A stretch of DNA of 64,000 nt from an uncultured Bacteroides sp. (GCF_959029255.1 NZ_CAUFUE010000003.1:124001-188000), one strand, 5' to 3'; positions 36,857 to 45,608 are shown, counted from the first letter of the stretch. A program made the numbers and translations. The notes: a model not told the origin generated them from the letters alone.

Positions 36857-38209
36857 TTAAGCGATTATATTGTATTTCTCCAAACGGCGATAGAGTGCGG
36901 CACGGCTGATACCCAATGATAAAGCTACCTGGCTGAGGTTACCTTTGTGTTGCTCCAACGCTTGCAGAATAGTTTGCCGCTCTATCTCATCGAGTGTCAT
37001 TCCGGCAAATGAGGTTCCTTCAGCCGCTTTAGCAGGTTCGTCGTGACGGAGATACTGCGCATCAAAATCGGAGGCATCCAATACAGATTTGCCACTAACC
37101 AGAATTGTACGTTCCACCAGGTTTTTCAGTTCACGGATATTCCCCGGGAAAGGCAGACGTGAAAGGAAATTCAATGCATCTGCCGAGAAATCGGTACGGG
37201 GCAGTCCGTTGATTTCAGCCTGACGGTCGGCAAAGTGGCGTGCCAGCAAGGGAATGTCCTCACGACGCTCGCGCAAAGATGGAAGTTTTACGGTAATCAG
37301 ATTGATACGATAGAAAAGGTCCTCACGAAAAGTTCGTTCGGAAACCATTTTGCGCAAATCGGCATTGGTGGCGGAAACTACGCGGACATCCACCTTGCGG
37401 GGACGGCTGTCACCCAGCACCTCGAATGTCTGATCTTGAAGCACACGCAATAGTTTTACCTGGCAGGAAGGATCGAGGTCACCTATTTCGTCCAGAAAGA
37501 TAGTACCTTTGTTTGCCATTTCAAACCGTCCGATACGGTCTGCACTGGCATCGGTAAAAGCACCTTTCTTATGACCGAACATTTCACTTTCAAACAAACT
37601 CTGGGAGATACCGCCAAGATTGACTTTCACGAAAGGCTGTTTCGTTCGTTGGCTGTTGATGTGGATGGCTTCGGCAATCAGTTCCTTACCTGTGCCGCTC
37701 TCTCCTGTAATCAATACGGAAGCATTGGTACGGGCTATGCGTGCCACGGTATTCAGAACCTCCATCAGTCCTTGGGATTTACCAATGATATGACTGCGGT
37801 TCAAAGCACTGCTTTGTTCTTCCGGCACTTCTTCAGGAGCGGCGGTCAGTTCCAAAGCAGTCTCAATCCGTTGCAACAAAGCGGCATTGTTCCAAGGTTT
37901 GGTGATAAAGTCGAAAGCCCCCGCCTGCATCCCCTGTACGGCAAGCTGAATACTTCCCCAAGCCGTCATCAGAATGACAGGAACTTCGGGACGGAATACC
38001 TTTACTTGTTTCAGCAACGTAAGCCCTTCTTCTCCCGTAGTGGAAAGGGTAAAGTTCATATCCATCAATATCAATGCAGGAGCTTCAGCACGAACTATAT
38101 CAATGGCTTCACGAGGACCGGAAGCTGTTTTCACATCATAACCGGCACGCTTCAGCATAAAACTAAGTGAAGAACGTACAGCACTATCATCATCTACTAT
38201 CAGTATCAT
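36857..38209 (-). CDS. NtrC-family sigma-54-dependent response regulator
   Basis: 450 residues. A receiver (1-120; phospho-acceptor in LILMDMNF), an AAA+ domain with Walker A ITGESGTGKELIA and Walker B TIFLDEIGDL, and a Fis-type DNA-binding helix-turn-helix (ending SLGISRAALYRRLEKY). The sigma-54 contact loop reads GAFTDA rather than the usual GAFTGA. It activates RpoN-dependent promoters; the strong candidate target is tolC, just upstream on the same strand, which has a sigma-54 promoter and a dyad operator. Confidence 0.93.
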   Translation of the reverse strand: MILIVDDDSAVRSSLSFMLKRAGYDVKTASGPREAIDIVRAEAPALILMDMNFTLSTTGEEGLTLLKQVKVFRPEVPVILMTAWGSIQLAVQGMQAGAFDFITKPWNNAALLQRIETALELTAAPEEVPEEQSSALNRSHIIGKSQGLMEVLNTVARIARTNASVLITGESGTGKELIAEAIHINSQRTKQPFVKVNLGGISQSLFESEMFGHKKGAFTDASADRIGRFEMANKGTIFLDEIGDLDPSCQVKLLRVLQDQTFEVLGDSRPRKVDVRVVSATNADLRKMVSERTFREDLFYRINLITVKLPSLRERREDIPLLARHFADRQAEINGLPRTDFSADALNFLSRLPFPGNIRELKNLVERTILVSGKSVLDASDFDAQYLRHDEPAKAAEGTSFAGMTLDEIERQTILQALEQHKGNLSQVALSLGISRAALYRRLEKYNIIA

Positions 38210-38322
38210 AAATATTTGTAGTTTGTATCGGACAAAAATAACGATTTCAAAACATATTACGCAGATTTACACGTTTTTTTATCTGTTATCTATATAAATC
38301 CTCGTAATCTGTGTCGTGGAAG

Positions 38323-39810
38323 TTATCCTTTAATGATATCTTCAAAATCCGCCTCCAACTCTGTATTCCGTTCAAAATCCCAAAGCGTCAGGCTACGGAG
38401 CTGGTAAAAATAGTACCAATAATAATAAAGTTCCGAAATGTGTTTCTGGCGTGCTTCATCCTTTGAATTTTGGGCGTCATTCAAATCAAGCGTACTGATT
38501 TTCCCAATCATAAATGTCTCTACACTTGTTTTATAACGTTTCTCAGCGATGATGTCCGCTTCTGCCGCAATCCCCAATTGCTGTGCCTGATTATTGAAAT
38601 TGGCCACCAACAAGAAAATATCCTGGTTGAAATCCATTTGTTCCTGACGAAGCTTGGATAAAACGACTTCACGGTTACTCTTGGCTACCCGCACTTTTCC
38701 GCGACGCTTTCCCCAGTCAAGGATAGGAATTTTCACACCCACTTTCACTATCTGATTATCCAGTAAATCCTGATAGGCGGAAGAAAATTCATGGTTTTGT
38801 CCGGTATAACCGACACTGGCGAAAAGATCGATACTCCTCAAATTTCCACGGGCAGTAGCCACTTCGTAATCGGCTTCCAACTGACGGCGACGGATGTTCT
38901 GGGCAAAGGAGTTGCGCTCCAGCGCTTTATTCAACACACGGTCATACGCCATTTTTATGTTAGGAACAGAGGCTGGTAATACAGGATTTAGCCCTTCCTG
39001 TTCGGATACCCCAAGGAATGAACGGAGCTGGAACATTTTTGCATTCAGGTTGCTTTCGGCTTCCGTCACATCTGCCTTTCCTTGCAATGCGTTCAATTTG
39101 AGTTGCAGTAAGTCATTCTCGGAGATTTGTCCCATCTTACGTTTAGCAATCGCTACTTCATAAAGGCGGTCGGAGTTTTCTTTATTCTGCTGGGCTGTCG
39201 CCAATGCTTCTTTAGCCAACAATAGCTGAAAAAAGTAGGTGATGGTTTTCATCGTCACTTCTTCCGTAGCGGAGATAAACGCAGCTTTTGCCTCAGCATA
39301 GCGGACAGGTTCAATACGACGGTTCCATTTCAGGTTGTTCACGCCGAAAATGGGTTGTGTCAACTCAAGGCTGATGGGGACGGACATAAATTGTTTATCT
39401 CCGTTGGAGCCTAATTGTTTGAGATAGTCAAGTGAGGATGCCAAGGATAATTTACCTCCGGTGAACCATATATTTTGGTCTATGGACAAGGCGCCGGATA
39501 GTCCTAATGTATTATTGCGGACGAAACTATAAGAACCGTCCGAATTCTGATAAGTGCTGTAGGATTTATTATAATTAGGTAATGTACCCGTAAAATTCAC
39601 TTCGGGTAATAAATCGGCACGGAATGTACGATATTCCCAATAAGCGGTTTTCAATTCATTTAAAGCAACAGCGGCATCAACAGACTGGGTACGTGCCAGA
39701 GCTATGGCTTCTGCCAAAGTAATATCACGTTCGTGCACCACTGAATCGTTTTGTGCAAAGGTTACCAACGGTATAAAAAAACAAACTGCAAGTAAAATAT
39801 TCTTTTTCAT
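38323..39810 (-). CDS. TolC-family outer-membrane channel protein
   Basis: About 495 residues. The signal peptide MKKNILLAVCFFIPLVTFAQ decides the start at 39808-39810; the open frame continues upstream through the regulatory DNA. Two outer-membrane efflux protein repeats with long helices and coiled coils follow (DITLAEAIALARTQSVDAAV, later LKLNALQGKADVTEAESNL). It should form the exit duct of an export system, but no ABC/RND or adaptor genes are adjacent. It is probably co-transcribed with the sigma-54 regulator and kinase. Confidence 0.88.
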   Translation of the reverse strand: MKKNILLAVCFFIPLVTFAQNDSVVHERDITLAEAIALARTQSVDAAVALNELKTAYWEYRTFRADLLPEVNFTGTLPNYNKSYSTYQNSDGSYSFVRNNTLGLSGALSIDQNIWFTGGKLSLASSLDYLKQLGSNGDKQFMSVPISLELTQPIFGVNNLKWNRRIEPVRYAEAKAAFISATEEVTMKTITYFFQLLLAKEALATAQQNKENSDRLYEVAIAKRKMGQISENDLLQLKLNALQGKADVTEAESNLNAKMFQLRSFLGVSEQEGLNPVLPASVPNIKMAYDRVLNKALERNSFAQNIRRRQLEADYEVATARGNLRSIDLFASVGYTGQNHEFSSAYQDLLDNQIVKVGVKIPILDWGKRRGKVRVAKSNREVVLSKLRQEQMDFNQDIFLLVANFNNQAQQLGIAAEADIIAEKRYKTSVETFMIGKISTLDLNDAQNSKDEARQKHISELYYYWYYFYQLRSLTLWDFERNTELEADFEDIIKG

Positions 39811-39842
39811 GTTCGGTCTTAATAATAATCGCGAAAAGAAAA

Positions 39843-39858
39843 GCAAAGAGTGTGCCAA
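39843..39858 (-). promoter_or_regulatory. Sigma-54 (-24/-12) promoter of tolC
   Basis: On the minus strand TTGGCACACTCTTTGC: the -24 GG (39855-39856) and the -12 GC (39843-39844) are separated by exactly 10 bases, matching TGGCAC-N5-TTGC. The transcript would begin near 39831, about 20 bases before the tolC ATG. Confidence 0.8.
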
Positions 39859-39880
39859 GCGGCTGGAGAGGGTTGAAACA

Positions 39881-39912
39881 AGTGTGAGTGTTCGATATCG
39901 GACACTCACACT
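39881..39912. promoter_or_regulatory. 32-bp dyad operator (likely sigma-54 activator site)
   Basis: A 32-bp palindrome with one mismatched pair: AGTGTGAGTGT, T, CGATATCG, G, ACACTCACACT. It is centred about 65 bases upstream of the predicted start and is the natural site for the Fis-type domain of the adjacent NtrC-like regulator. Confidence 0.75.
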
Positions 39913-40190
39913 GTTCGTTTGCGGACGGTAAATGGAAAGTTAGTCGCGCGTATTCATAGAAAAGGACGAACACAGAGACACAGAGACGCAGAGATAAAAA
40001 GATAAAGGAGGAAAAGAAAAGAGACTGGGAGTTGGCGACTATGTCGCGGAAATACCCTGTTTCCCACGACTCTCTTTTATCTCTCGCAAATTTATTCGCA
40101 TTAATCTCTTTCATCTCCAAATATCTATCTAAAAGATTAAACTCTGTGTCTCTGCGTCTCTGTGTTCATCACTGAAATATAAATTATAAA

Positions 40191-40246
40191 TTAGCGATTT
40201 TTAGGGGAAACTTAGTGATTTTCGGGGGAAAACTTAGCGAAATCGC
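40191..40246. repeat. Tandem 21-22 bp repeat
   Basis: Units TTAGCGATTTTTAGGGGAAA at 40191, TTAGTGATTTTCGGGGGAAA at 40212 and a partial TTAGCGAAATCGC at 40234. The period is the same as in the dyad array 100 bases further on. Confidence 0.7.
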
Positions 40247-40347
40247 TTGCTTTCGGACCATTTAGACACGATTTTCATGTCCTTGATGCGACAAATATCA
40301 CTTATTTATATGCACGAAATGTCTTCTTACTATCTGTTTCCTTGCAT

Positions 40348-40496
40348 GAAACAATGTGTTCCCTTCATTGGAACAGAGTGTTTTGTTAAGTGAAACAAGT
40401 CGTTTCAATAAGGAAAACACTTAGTTTCATAGTAGAGAACACTTAGTTTTAGCCTATTGAAACAAAGTGTTTTTACCGCATAAAACAAAGTGTTCA
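40348..40496. repeat. Seven 15-bp dyad boxes at about 22-bp spacing
   Basis: Boxes start at 40348, 40370, 40392, 40414, 40436, 40459 and 40482: GAAACAATGTGTTCC, GGAACAGAGTGTTTT, GAAACAAGTCGTTTC, AAAACACTTAGTTTC, AGAACACTTAGTTTT, GAAACAAAGTGTTTT and AAAACAAAGTGTTCA. The shared form is RRAACA-N3-NGTTYY. Spacers are 7 or 8 bases and differ in sequence. A degenerate eighth box with only the TGTTTC arm lies at 40326, in phase. Two helical turns separate the box centres. The region is non-coding. Confidence 0.85.
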
Positions 40497-40770
40497 GCGT
40501 TGAGAACTAAACAAATAGCTTATTTACATAAATGTAAGTACAGGGATGTTTATGAAGGATGGTATGTGCGTGTGACAGCAGGATGTATGACGAAAGCATC
40601 TATCACACCTATCTATCACGGGCTATCGTGCTTTGTTACAGGCAGATAAGGTACCTTCCGTGACAGCGTGACGGATGTTTTTCATTTTTAAACTCTTAGT
40701 ATAATGGAATTTTTCAATAGAATAACTGAAAGTTCGCATGCTCTGTATAGGTTTATAAATAAGAATTTAC

Positions 40771-40835
40771 CGGCGTAGCGCCGGAGCAAAGTTTCCCTTC
40801 GGATAATAGCGCAACTGATATAAATACAGCTAGGC
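40771..40835 (-). repeat. Dispersed intergenic repeat, inverted copy 2
   Basis: The reverse complement starts GCCTAGCTGTATTTATATCA and contains ATCCGAAGGGAAACTTTGC, matching 31789-31852. It lies head-to-head with copy 3, so both can pair in one hairpin. Confidence 0.8.
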
Positions 40836-40852
40836 ATTAAATGGGAGTGTAT

Positions 40853-40927
40853 GTGTAATCCGTGCCTAAAAACACTATCATCCGAAAGGAAACCTTGCCG
40901 GGGCGCTACGCCCCTAAATTATCATTT
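40853..40927 (+). repeat. 75-bp repeat at the end of hisB (copy 3)
   Basis: Identical over 75 bases to 44626-44700. It includes the core ATCCGAAAGGAAACCTTGCC and the small hairpin GGGGCGCTACGCCCC, and reaches the hisB stop codon. Confidence 0.9.
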
Positions 40928-42074
40928 ACAGCACTCCCTTGGAACTTGGCAACTCATAATGATAGATATCTCGCTTTACCGCCATTTTCAACGCTCTCGC
41001 CAGAGCTTTGAAAATTCCTTCTATCTTATGATGTTCGTTCTGCCCTTCAGCTTTGATATTAAGATTCATCTTAGCGGCATCACTCAATGATTTGAAGAAA
41101 TGCAGGAACATTTCAGTGGGCATCTCCCCTATCTTCTCACGCTTAAACTCCGCACTCCACACCAACCATGGGCGCCCCCCGAAATCAAGGCATACCTGGC
41201 AAAGACAATCATCCATTGGCAATGCGTATCCATAGCGTTCGATTCCCCGCTTATTGCCCAACGCCTGATAGAGACATTCACCGAGAGCAAGTGCAGTGTC
41301 TTCTATGGTATGATGCTCGTCCACTTCCAAATCACCTTTTACATGAATAGTTAAATCCAGTCCGCCATGTTTACCTATCTGCTCCAACATGTGATTGAAA
41401 AAGCCTAAACCGGTATCTATATCGCAATGACCATTTCCATCCAGATTGAGAGCTACATAAATATCCGTCTCTTTTGTCGTGCGACGAACCTCCGCTTTCC
41501 GTTCACCGGCAAAAAGGAATTCAGCAACTTTATCCCAATCTGTTGTAGCAAGCACACAGATTTCTTCAAGACCTTCACAGGCAGCCCCACCCCCTTCTGA
41601 TCCAGGCTTCAATATGCTTGTGTCTTCTTGGAGGAGAATAGCCTTACATCCCAAATTCTTAGCCAGTTCCACATCCGTAGGACGGTCACCGATTACAAAA
41701 CTGTTTGCTAAATCATAATCCGGATTATTCAGATATTTAGTAAGCATACCTGTACGAGGTTTACGTGTCGGTGCAGACTCCTCGGGCATGCTACGGTCAA
41801 TATATACTTCGTCGAAAGTGATGCCTTCACCTTCCAATGTCTTCATCATCAGGTTATGAGCCGGCCAAAAAGTTTCTTCCGGAAAAGAAGCGGTACCCAG
41901 GCCATCCTGATTGGTGACCATTGCGAACTCAAAATCCAGTTTGCTACGAATAAAACCAAGATTGCGCATCACCTTCGGATAAAATTCCAGCTTTTCAAGT
42001 GAATCAAGCTGATAATCTATAGGGGGTTCAATGACAAGTGTGCCATCACGGTCTATAAAAAGTATTTTCTTCAT
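40926..42074 (-). CDS. hisB: Bifunctional histidinol-phosphatase / imidazoleglycerol-phosphate dehydratase
   Basis: 382 residues performing steps 6 and 8 of histidine synthesis. The N-terminal HAD phosphatase domain (1-165) has FIDRDGTLV and [13 protein letters not shown]. The dehydratase domain (about 190-382) has [26 protein letters not shown] and [17 protein letters not shown]. The loop that carries four zinc-binding Cys/His residues in E. coli HisB (between the aspartate motifs) reads [18 protein letters not shown] here and lacks them. It is the last gene of the his operon in this window, 12 bases after hisC. Confidence 0.95.
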   Translation of the reverse strand: MKKILFIDRDGTLVIEPPIDYQLDSLEKLEFYPKVMRNLGFIRSKLDFEFAMVTNQDGLGTASFPEETFWPAHNLMMKTLEGEGITFDEVYIDRSMPEESAPTRKPRTGMLTKYLNNPDYDLANSFVIGDRPTDVELAKNLGCKAILLQEDTSILKPGSEGGGAACEGLEEICVLATTDWDKVAEFLFAGERKAEVRRTTKETDIYVALNLDGNGHCDIDTGLGFFNHMLEQIGKHGGLDLTIHVKGDLEVDEHHTIEDTALALGECLYQALGNKRGIERYGYALPMDDCLCQVCLDFGGRPWLVWSAEFKREKIGEMPTEMFLHFFKSLSDAAKMNLNIKAEGQNEHHKIEGIFKALARALKMAVKRDIYHYELPSSKGVL

Positions 42075-42086
42075 ATATTATACTGT

Positions 42087-43130
42087 TCAATCATTATACT
42101 TTTTCAATGCTTCAATCAGTTTTTCATTCTCCATACGGGTACCTACAGTCACACGCAAGCAGTTCCCACAAAGTGAAATGGAATTGCGATTACGAACGAT
42201 GATGCCCTCGCCTACCAGATAGTTGTAAATCTTCACGGCATCCGTCACACGAGCCAAAAAGAAGTTGGCATCTGACGGAAATACTTCAATAGTACAAGGC
42301 AGTTCGGCAAATTCTGTTTCCAGATGTTCACGTTCTTCTTTCAGCATCTTCACCCAACGTTCTATCTCATAATAACGGTGCAACATTTCAATGGCCTGCT
42401 TCTGCGTCAACTGATTTACGTTATAGGGATACTTTATTTTACTGAAAATACTGATAATATCCCGTGATGCAAATGCCATGCCCAAGCGGATAGCAGCACA
42501 GCCCCATGCCTTAGAGAATGTCTGGAGAATGATAAGATTTGGATATTTATCCAGTTCCTCCAGGAAAGAAGGGGCTTCCGAGAAGTCGTTGTATGCTTCA
42601 TCCAGTATCACCAATCCGTCAAACTCCCGAAGTAATTTTTCTATTTCACTACGAAGCAGGTTATTGCCTGTGGGGTTATTGGGAGAACAGATAAAAATAA
42701 GTTTCGTATGCTCGTCCGCAACCGCCAGTAATTGATCGGCTGAAAACTGGAAATTACTATCCAGCAATACCTTGCGATACTCCACATCATTCACATCTGC
42801 ACATACCTGATACATGCCGTATGTGGGGTCTATAGCAACCACATTATCCATACGCGGTTCACAGAATGCGCGAAATACCAAATCAATCGCCTCATCACTG
42901 CCATTTCCTAAAAAGATATGCTCAGGATTTACTTTTTTAATCTTAGATAACTCTTTTTTCAGTTCCCACTGCATGGGATCAGGATAACGGTTATGCGGTA
43001 AATTATAAGGATTTTCATTGGCATCGAGAAACACGGATGCAGCAGCACCTTTATATTCGTCGCGCGCCGAAGAATAAGGCTTCAAACGCCAGATATTCGG
43101 TCGGGTCAGTTGTTCTAATGTTTTCATCAT
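42087..43130 (-). CDS. hisC: Histidinol-phosphate aminotransferase
   Basis: 347 residues, PLP enzyme of the class I/II aminotransferases. [22 protein letters not shown] and [16 protein letters not shown] (PLP lysine) are visible. It converts imidazole-acetol phosphate to histidinol phosphate. It lies between hisD (73 bases upstream) and hisB. Confidence 0.96.
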   Translation of the reverse strand: MMKTLEQLTRPNIWRLKPYSSARDEYKGAAASVFLDANENPYNLPHNRYPDPMQWELKKELSKIKKVNPEHIFLGNGSDEAIDLVFRAFCEPRMDNVVAIDPTYGMYQVCADVNDVEYRKVLLDSNFQFSADQLLAVADEHTKLIFICSPNNPTGNNLLRSEIEKLLREFDGLVILDEAYNDFSEAPSFLEELDKYPNLIILQTFSKAWGCAAIRLGMAFASRDIISIFSKIKYPYNVNQLTQKQAIEMLHRYYEIERWVKMLKEEREHLETEFAELPCTIEVFPSDANFFLARVTDAVKIYNYLVGEGIIVRNRNSISLCGNCLRVTVGTRMENEKLIEALKKYND

Positions 43131-43203
43131 GTTATTTACGATTTGACGATTTACGATTAAAATTACTTAGAATTGGAGACTATTAATTGACGACTATCGA
43201 TTG

Positions 43204-44496
43204 TTAACTATCGGCTGTCAGCTGTTTCAGTCTCACGGTGACTGCATTTTTGTGTGCATCCAGATGTTCATTGGCGGCCATTATTTCAATGGCAGGACCT
43301 ATCATACGTATTCCTTCCGGTTTGATTTCCTGAAAAGTAATTTTACGTATAAAACTATCCAGGCTGACGCCGCTATATGCTTTGGCATATCCATTGGTAG
43401 GCAAGGTATGATTGGTACCCGACGCATAATCTCCTGCGCTTTCAGGAGTAAGAGAGCCCAAGAATACCGAACCGGCATTCACTATACGCTCTGCTACAGA
43501 CATATAATTATCGGTTTCAATAATCAAATGTTCGGGAGCATAGGTATTTGTCAGTTCAACAGCCTCATCCATATCACGAACCACGATAAGTTTACTGTTA
43601 GCAAGTGACTTTTCAGCTATTTCTTTACGGGGTAATAAGGCGAGTTGACGCTCTACTTCTTCTTTTACTGCTTGTTGCAACTTTACAGAAGTAGTAATCA
43701 GCATTGCCTGGCTATCTACACCATGTTCAGCCTGGCTTAGCAAATCAGCGGCAACGAATACAGGATTGGCTGTTTCATCTGCCAGTACTTCCACCTCGGA
43801 CGGACCGGCAGGCATGTCTATTGCCACATCACGCAGACTTACCAATTGTTTGGCAGCCGTGACATACTGGTTACCCGGTCCAAATATTTTATATACCTTA
43901 GGTACGCTTTCCGTACCGTATGCCATAGCTGCAATGGCTTGTACTCCACCCGCTTTGAATATCCGGTTTACCCCCGCTACTTTTGCCGCAAACAATACGG
44001 CAGGATGCACCTTCCCGTCTTTTCCGGGAGGAGTGCAGAGAATTATCTCTTTACATCCGGCAATCTTAGCGGGAACGGCGAGCATCAAAACCGTTGAGAA
44101 TAAAGGTGCTGTACCGCCGGGTATATACAACCCCACTTTCTCAATGGCCACAGCTTTTTGCCAACAGGTTACTCCCGGCTGGGTTTCTACCTTCTTGCCT
44201 TCAAAGCGCTGTGCAGTGTGGAAAGTCTCTATATTTTTTTTCGCCAGGCAAATGGCTGTCTTTAATTCTTCACTCACCAAAACTTCAGCTTCTTGTTGCT
44301 CCTCATCCGTAACAATCAATGAAGTCAGCTTTACTTTATCAAACTTCTCTTCAAAATCCAACACAGCACGGTCACCTTCCGACTTTACGCAGTCAATAAT
44401 ATTTCGTACCGTATCGAACAGATTTTCAGTATTCATCACCGGACGTCTTAATAATTCCGCCCATTGTGATTTATCAGGATTGGTTATTAAAATCAT
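43204..44496 (-). CDS. hisD: Histidinol dehydrogenase
   Basis: 430 residues, zinc- and NAD-dependent; catalyses the last two oxidations of histidine synthesis. Family stretches: GLYIPGGTAPLFSTVLMLA, IDMPAGPSEVEVLADETA, LLSQAEHGVDSQAMLI and ESAGDYASGTNHTLPTNGYA. It is separated from hisG by 190 bases containing a large inverted repeat and the 75-bp repeat. Confidence 0.97.
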   Translation of the reverse strand: MILITNPDKSQWAELLRRPVMNTENLFDTVRNIIDCVKSEGDRAVLDFEEKFDKVKLTSLIVTDEEQQEAEVLVSEELKTAICLAKKNIETFHTAQRFEGKKVETQPGVTCWQKAVAIEKVGLYIPGGTAPLFSTVLMLAVPAKIAGCKEIILCTPPGKDGKVHPAVLFAAKVAGVNRIFKAGGVQAIAAMAYGTESVPKVYKIFGPGNQYVTAAKQLVSLRDVAIDMPAGPSEVEVLADETANPVFVAADLLSQAEHGVDSQAMLITTSVKLQQAVKEEVERQLALLPRKEIAEKSLANSKLIVVRDMDEAVELTNTYAPEHLIIETDNYMSVAERIVNAGSVFLGSLTPESAGDYASGTNHTLPTNGYAKAYSGVSLDSFIRKITFQEIKPEGIRMIGPAIEIMAANEHLDAHKNAVTVRLKQLTADS

Positions 44497-44551
44497 ATCT
44501 ATTAGTTTTTATTTCTCATATAAATAAATACTTATGTGTGTTCATTTTTTT

Positions 44552-44639
44552 GGCACGGATTACACGGATTTCACGGATTTTTCATTATATCAATTATATA
44601 GCATAGCCTTTAATCCGCGAAATCCGTGTAATCCGTGCC
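44552..44639. repeat. Large inverted repeat between hisG and hisD
   Basis: Arms of 28 bases (44552-44579 and 44612-44639) pair with one mismatch: GGCACGGATTACACGGATTT on the left and AAATCCGTGTAATCCGTGCC on the right. The 32-base loop is AT-rich. The structure would form in the hisG-hisD mRNA. Confidence 0.85.
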
Positions 44640-44700
44640 TAAAAACACTATCATCCGAAAGGAAACCTTGCCGGGGCGCTACGCCCCTAAATTATCATTT
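44626..44700 (+). repeat. 75-bp repeat at the end of hisG (copy 4)
   Basis: Identical to 40853-40927 and in the same orientation. It overlaps the right arm of the inverted repeat and the 3' end of hisG, whose last codons and TAG stop come from the repeat. Confidence 0.9.
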
Positions 44701-45538
44701 TCTCAATCGGCAATACCAAAATTCCCTCTGCTCCCAGCGCCTTCAGCTTACCGATAATCTCCCAAAAGCATTTTTCATCGAGCACCGTGTGTACAGAACA
44801 CCAACCTTCCTGAGCCAACGGCATCACAGTGGGACTTTTCATACCCGGAAGCACAGCTACAATTTCATCTAACTTATCCTTCGGTGCATTCATCAACACA
44901 TATTTCTTATCTTCAGCCGTTTTCACTGCATCCATGCGGAAAAGCAACTCTTTCAGAATCTCCAGCTTATCCTCGCTCATATTCTTATTACCAATGAGCA
45001 ATGCTTCAGACTTCATCACAACTTCCACTTCTTTCAGACGATTGCTCACTAAGGTGGAACCGGAACTTACTATATCGAAAATAGCATCGGCCAAACCGAT
45101 ACCCGGAGAAACTTCCACAGAGCCTGTAATCACATGTATTTCAGCTTTTACCCCCTGCTCTTTCAGATAGTTGGAAAGTATACCGGGATAGGAAGTCGCA
45201 ATCTTCTTTCCATCGAACCATTTTACGCCGGGATACTCAATGTCTTTGGGCATCGCCAATGACAGACGACACTTGCTGAACCCCAGACGCTTGATAATTT
45301 CAGCATCTTCATTTTTCTCCATAAATTCATTCTCACCTACTATACCAATGTCTGCAACCCCTGTCGCCACTGTTTGCGGAATATCATCATCCCGAAGAAA
45401 CAACACCTCGACAGGGAAATTAGATGATTGTACCAGCAACGTACGTTTAGTTGCACTCAGTTTTATATCCGATTCTTCCAGGAAAGACATCGTCTCCTCA
45501 TAAAGACGACCTTTAGCTTGTACTGCGATTCTTAGCAT
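44687..45538 (-). CDS. hisG: ATP phosphoribosyltransferase (long form)
   Basis: 283 residues. First enzyme of histidine synthesis. LRIAVQAKGRLYEETMSFL at the start, GVADIGIVGENEF, and DIVSSGSTLVSNRL (PRPP loop) are typical. The C-terminal regulatory domain (about 210-283) is present, so this is the long, histidine-inhibited form that needs no HisZ. First gene of the operon after the attenuator at 45609-45739. Confidence 0.96.
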   Translation of the reverse strand: MLRIAVQAKGRLYEETMSFLEESDIKLSATKRTLLVQSSNFPVEVLFLRDDDIPQTVATGVADIGIVGENEFMEKNEDAEIIKRLGFSKCRLSLAMPKDIEYPGVKWFDGKKIATSYPGILSNYLKEQGVKAEIHVITGSVEVSPGIGLADAIFDIVSSGSTLVSNRLKEVEVVMKSEALLIGNKNMSEDKLEILKELLFRMDAVKTAEDKKYVLMNAPKDKLDEIVAVLPGMKSPTVMPLAQEGWCSVHTVLDEKCFWEIIGKLKALGAEGILVLPIEKMII

Positions 45539-45608
45539 AACTGTTTATTTATGGTTTATCTATTTACTAATGTACTATTCAAAATTATTTTCTCAAAACA
45601 CTTGAAAA

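Larger units (their letters stand above)
39913..40852. other. Long non-coding region between tolC and hisB
   Basis: No gene was identified in almost 1 kb. It holds inverted copies of an ACAGAGACACAGAGACGCAGAG motif (39972-39996 and 40141-40167), a tandem repeat at 40191-40246, the array of dyad boxes at 40348-40496 and a dispersed repeat at 40771. Short frames in it lack family resemblance. Confidence 0.6.

Noticed and set aside
39725..40120. 131-codon minus-strand frame upstream of tolC
   Set aside because: It crosses the sigma-54 promoter, the operator and an intergenic repeat, and the encoded protein looks like translated repeat sequence.
40348..40496. CRISPR array
   Set aside because: Units are 15-bp dyads with spacers of 7-8 bp, far too short for CRISPR spacers, and there are no cas genes.
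40467..40649. 60-codon plus-strand frame after the dyad array
   Set aside because: It begins within the array and has no protein-like composition.
44534..44872. 112-codon plus-strand frame opposite hisG
   Set aside because: It is made of the intergenic inverted repeat, the 75-bp repeat and antisense hisG; the same peptide segment appears opposite hisB only because of the repeat.
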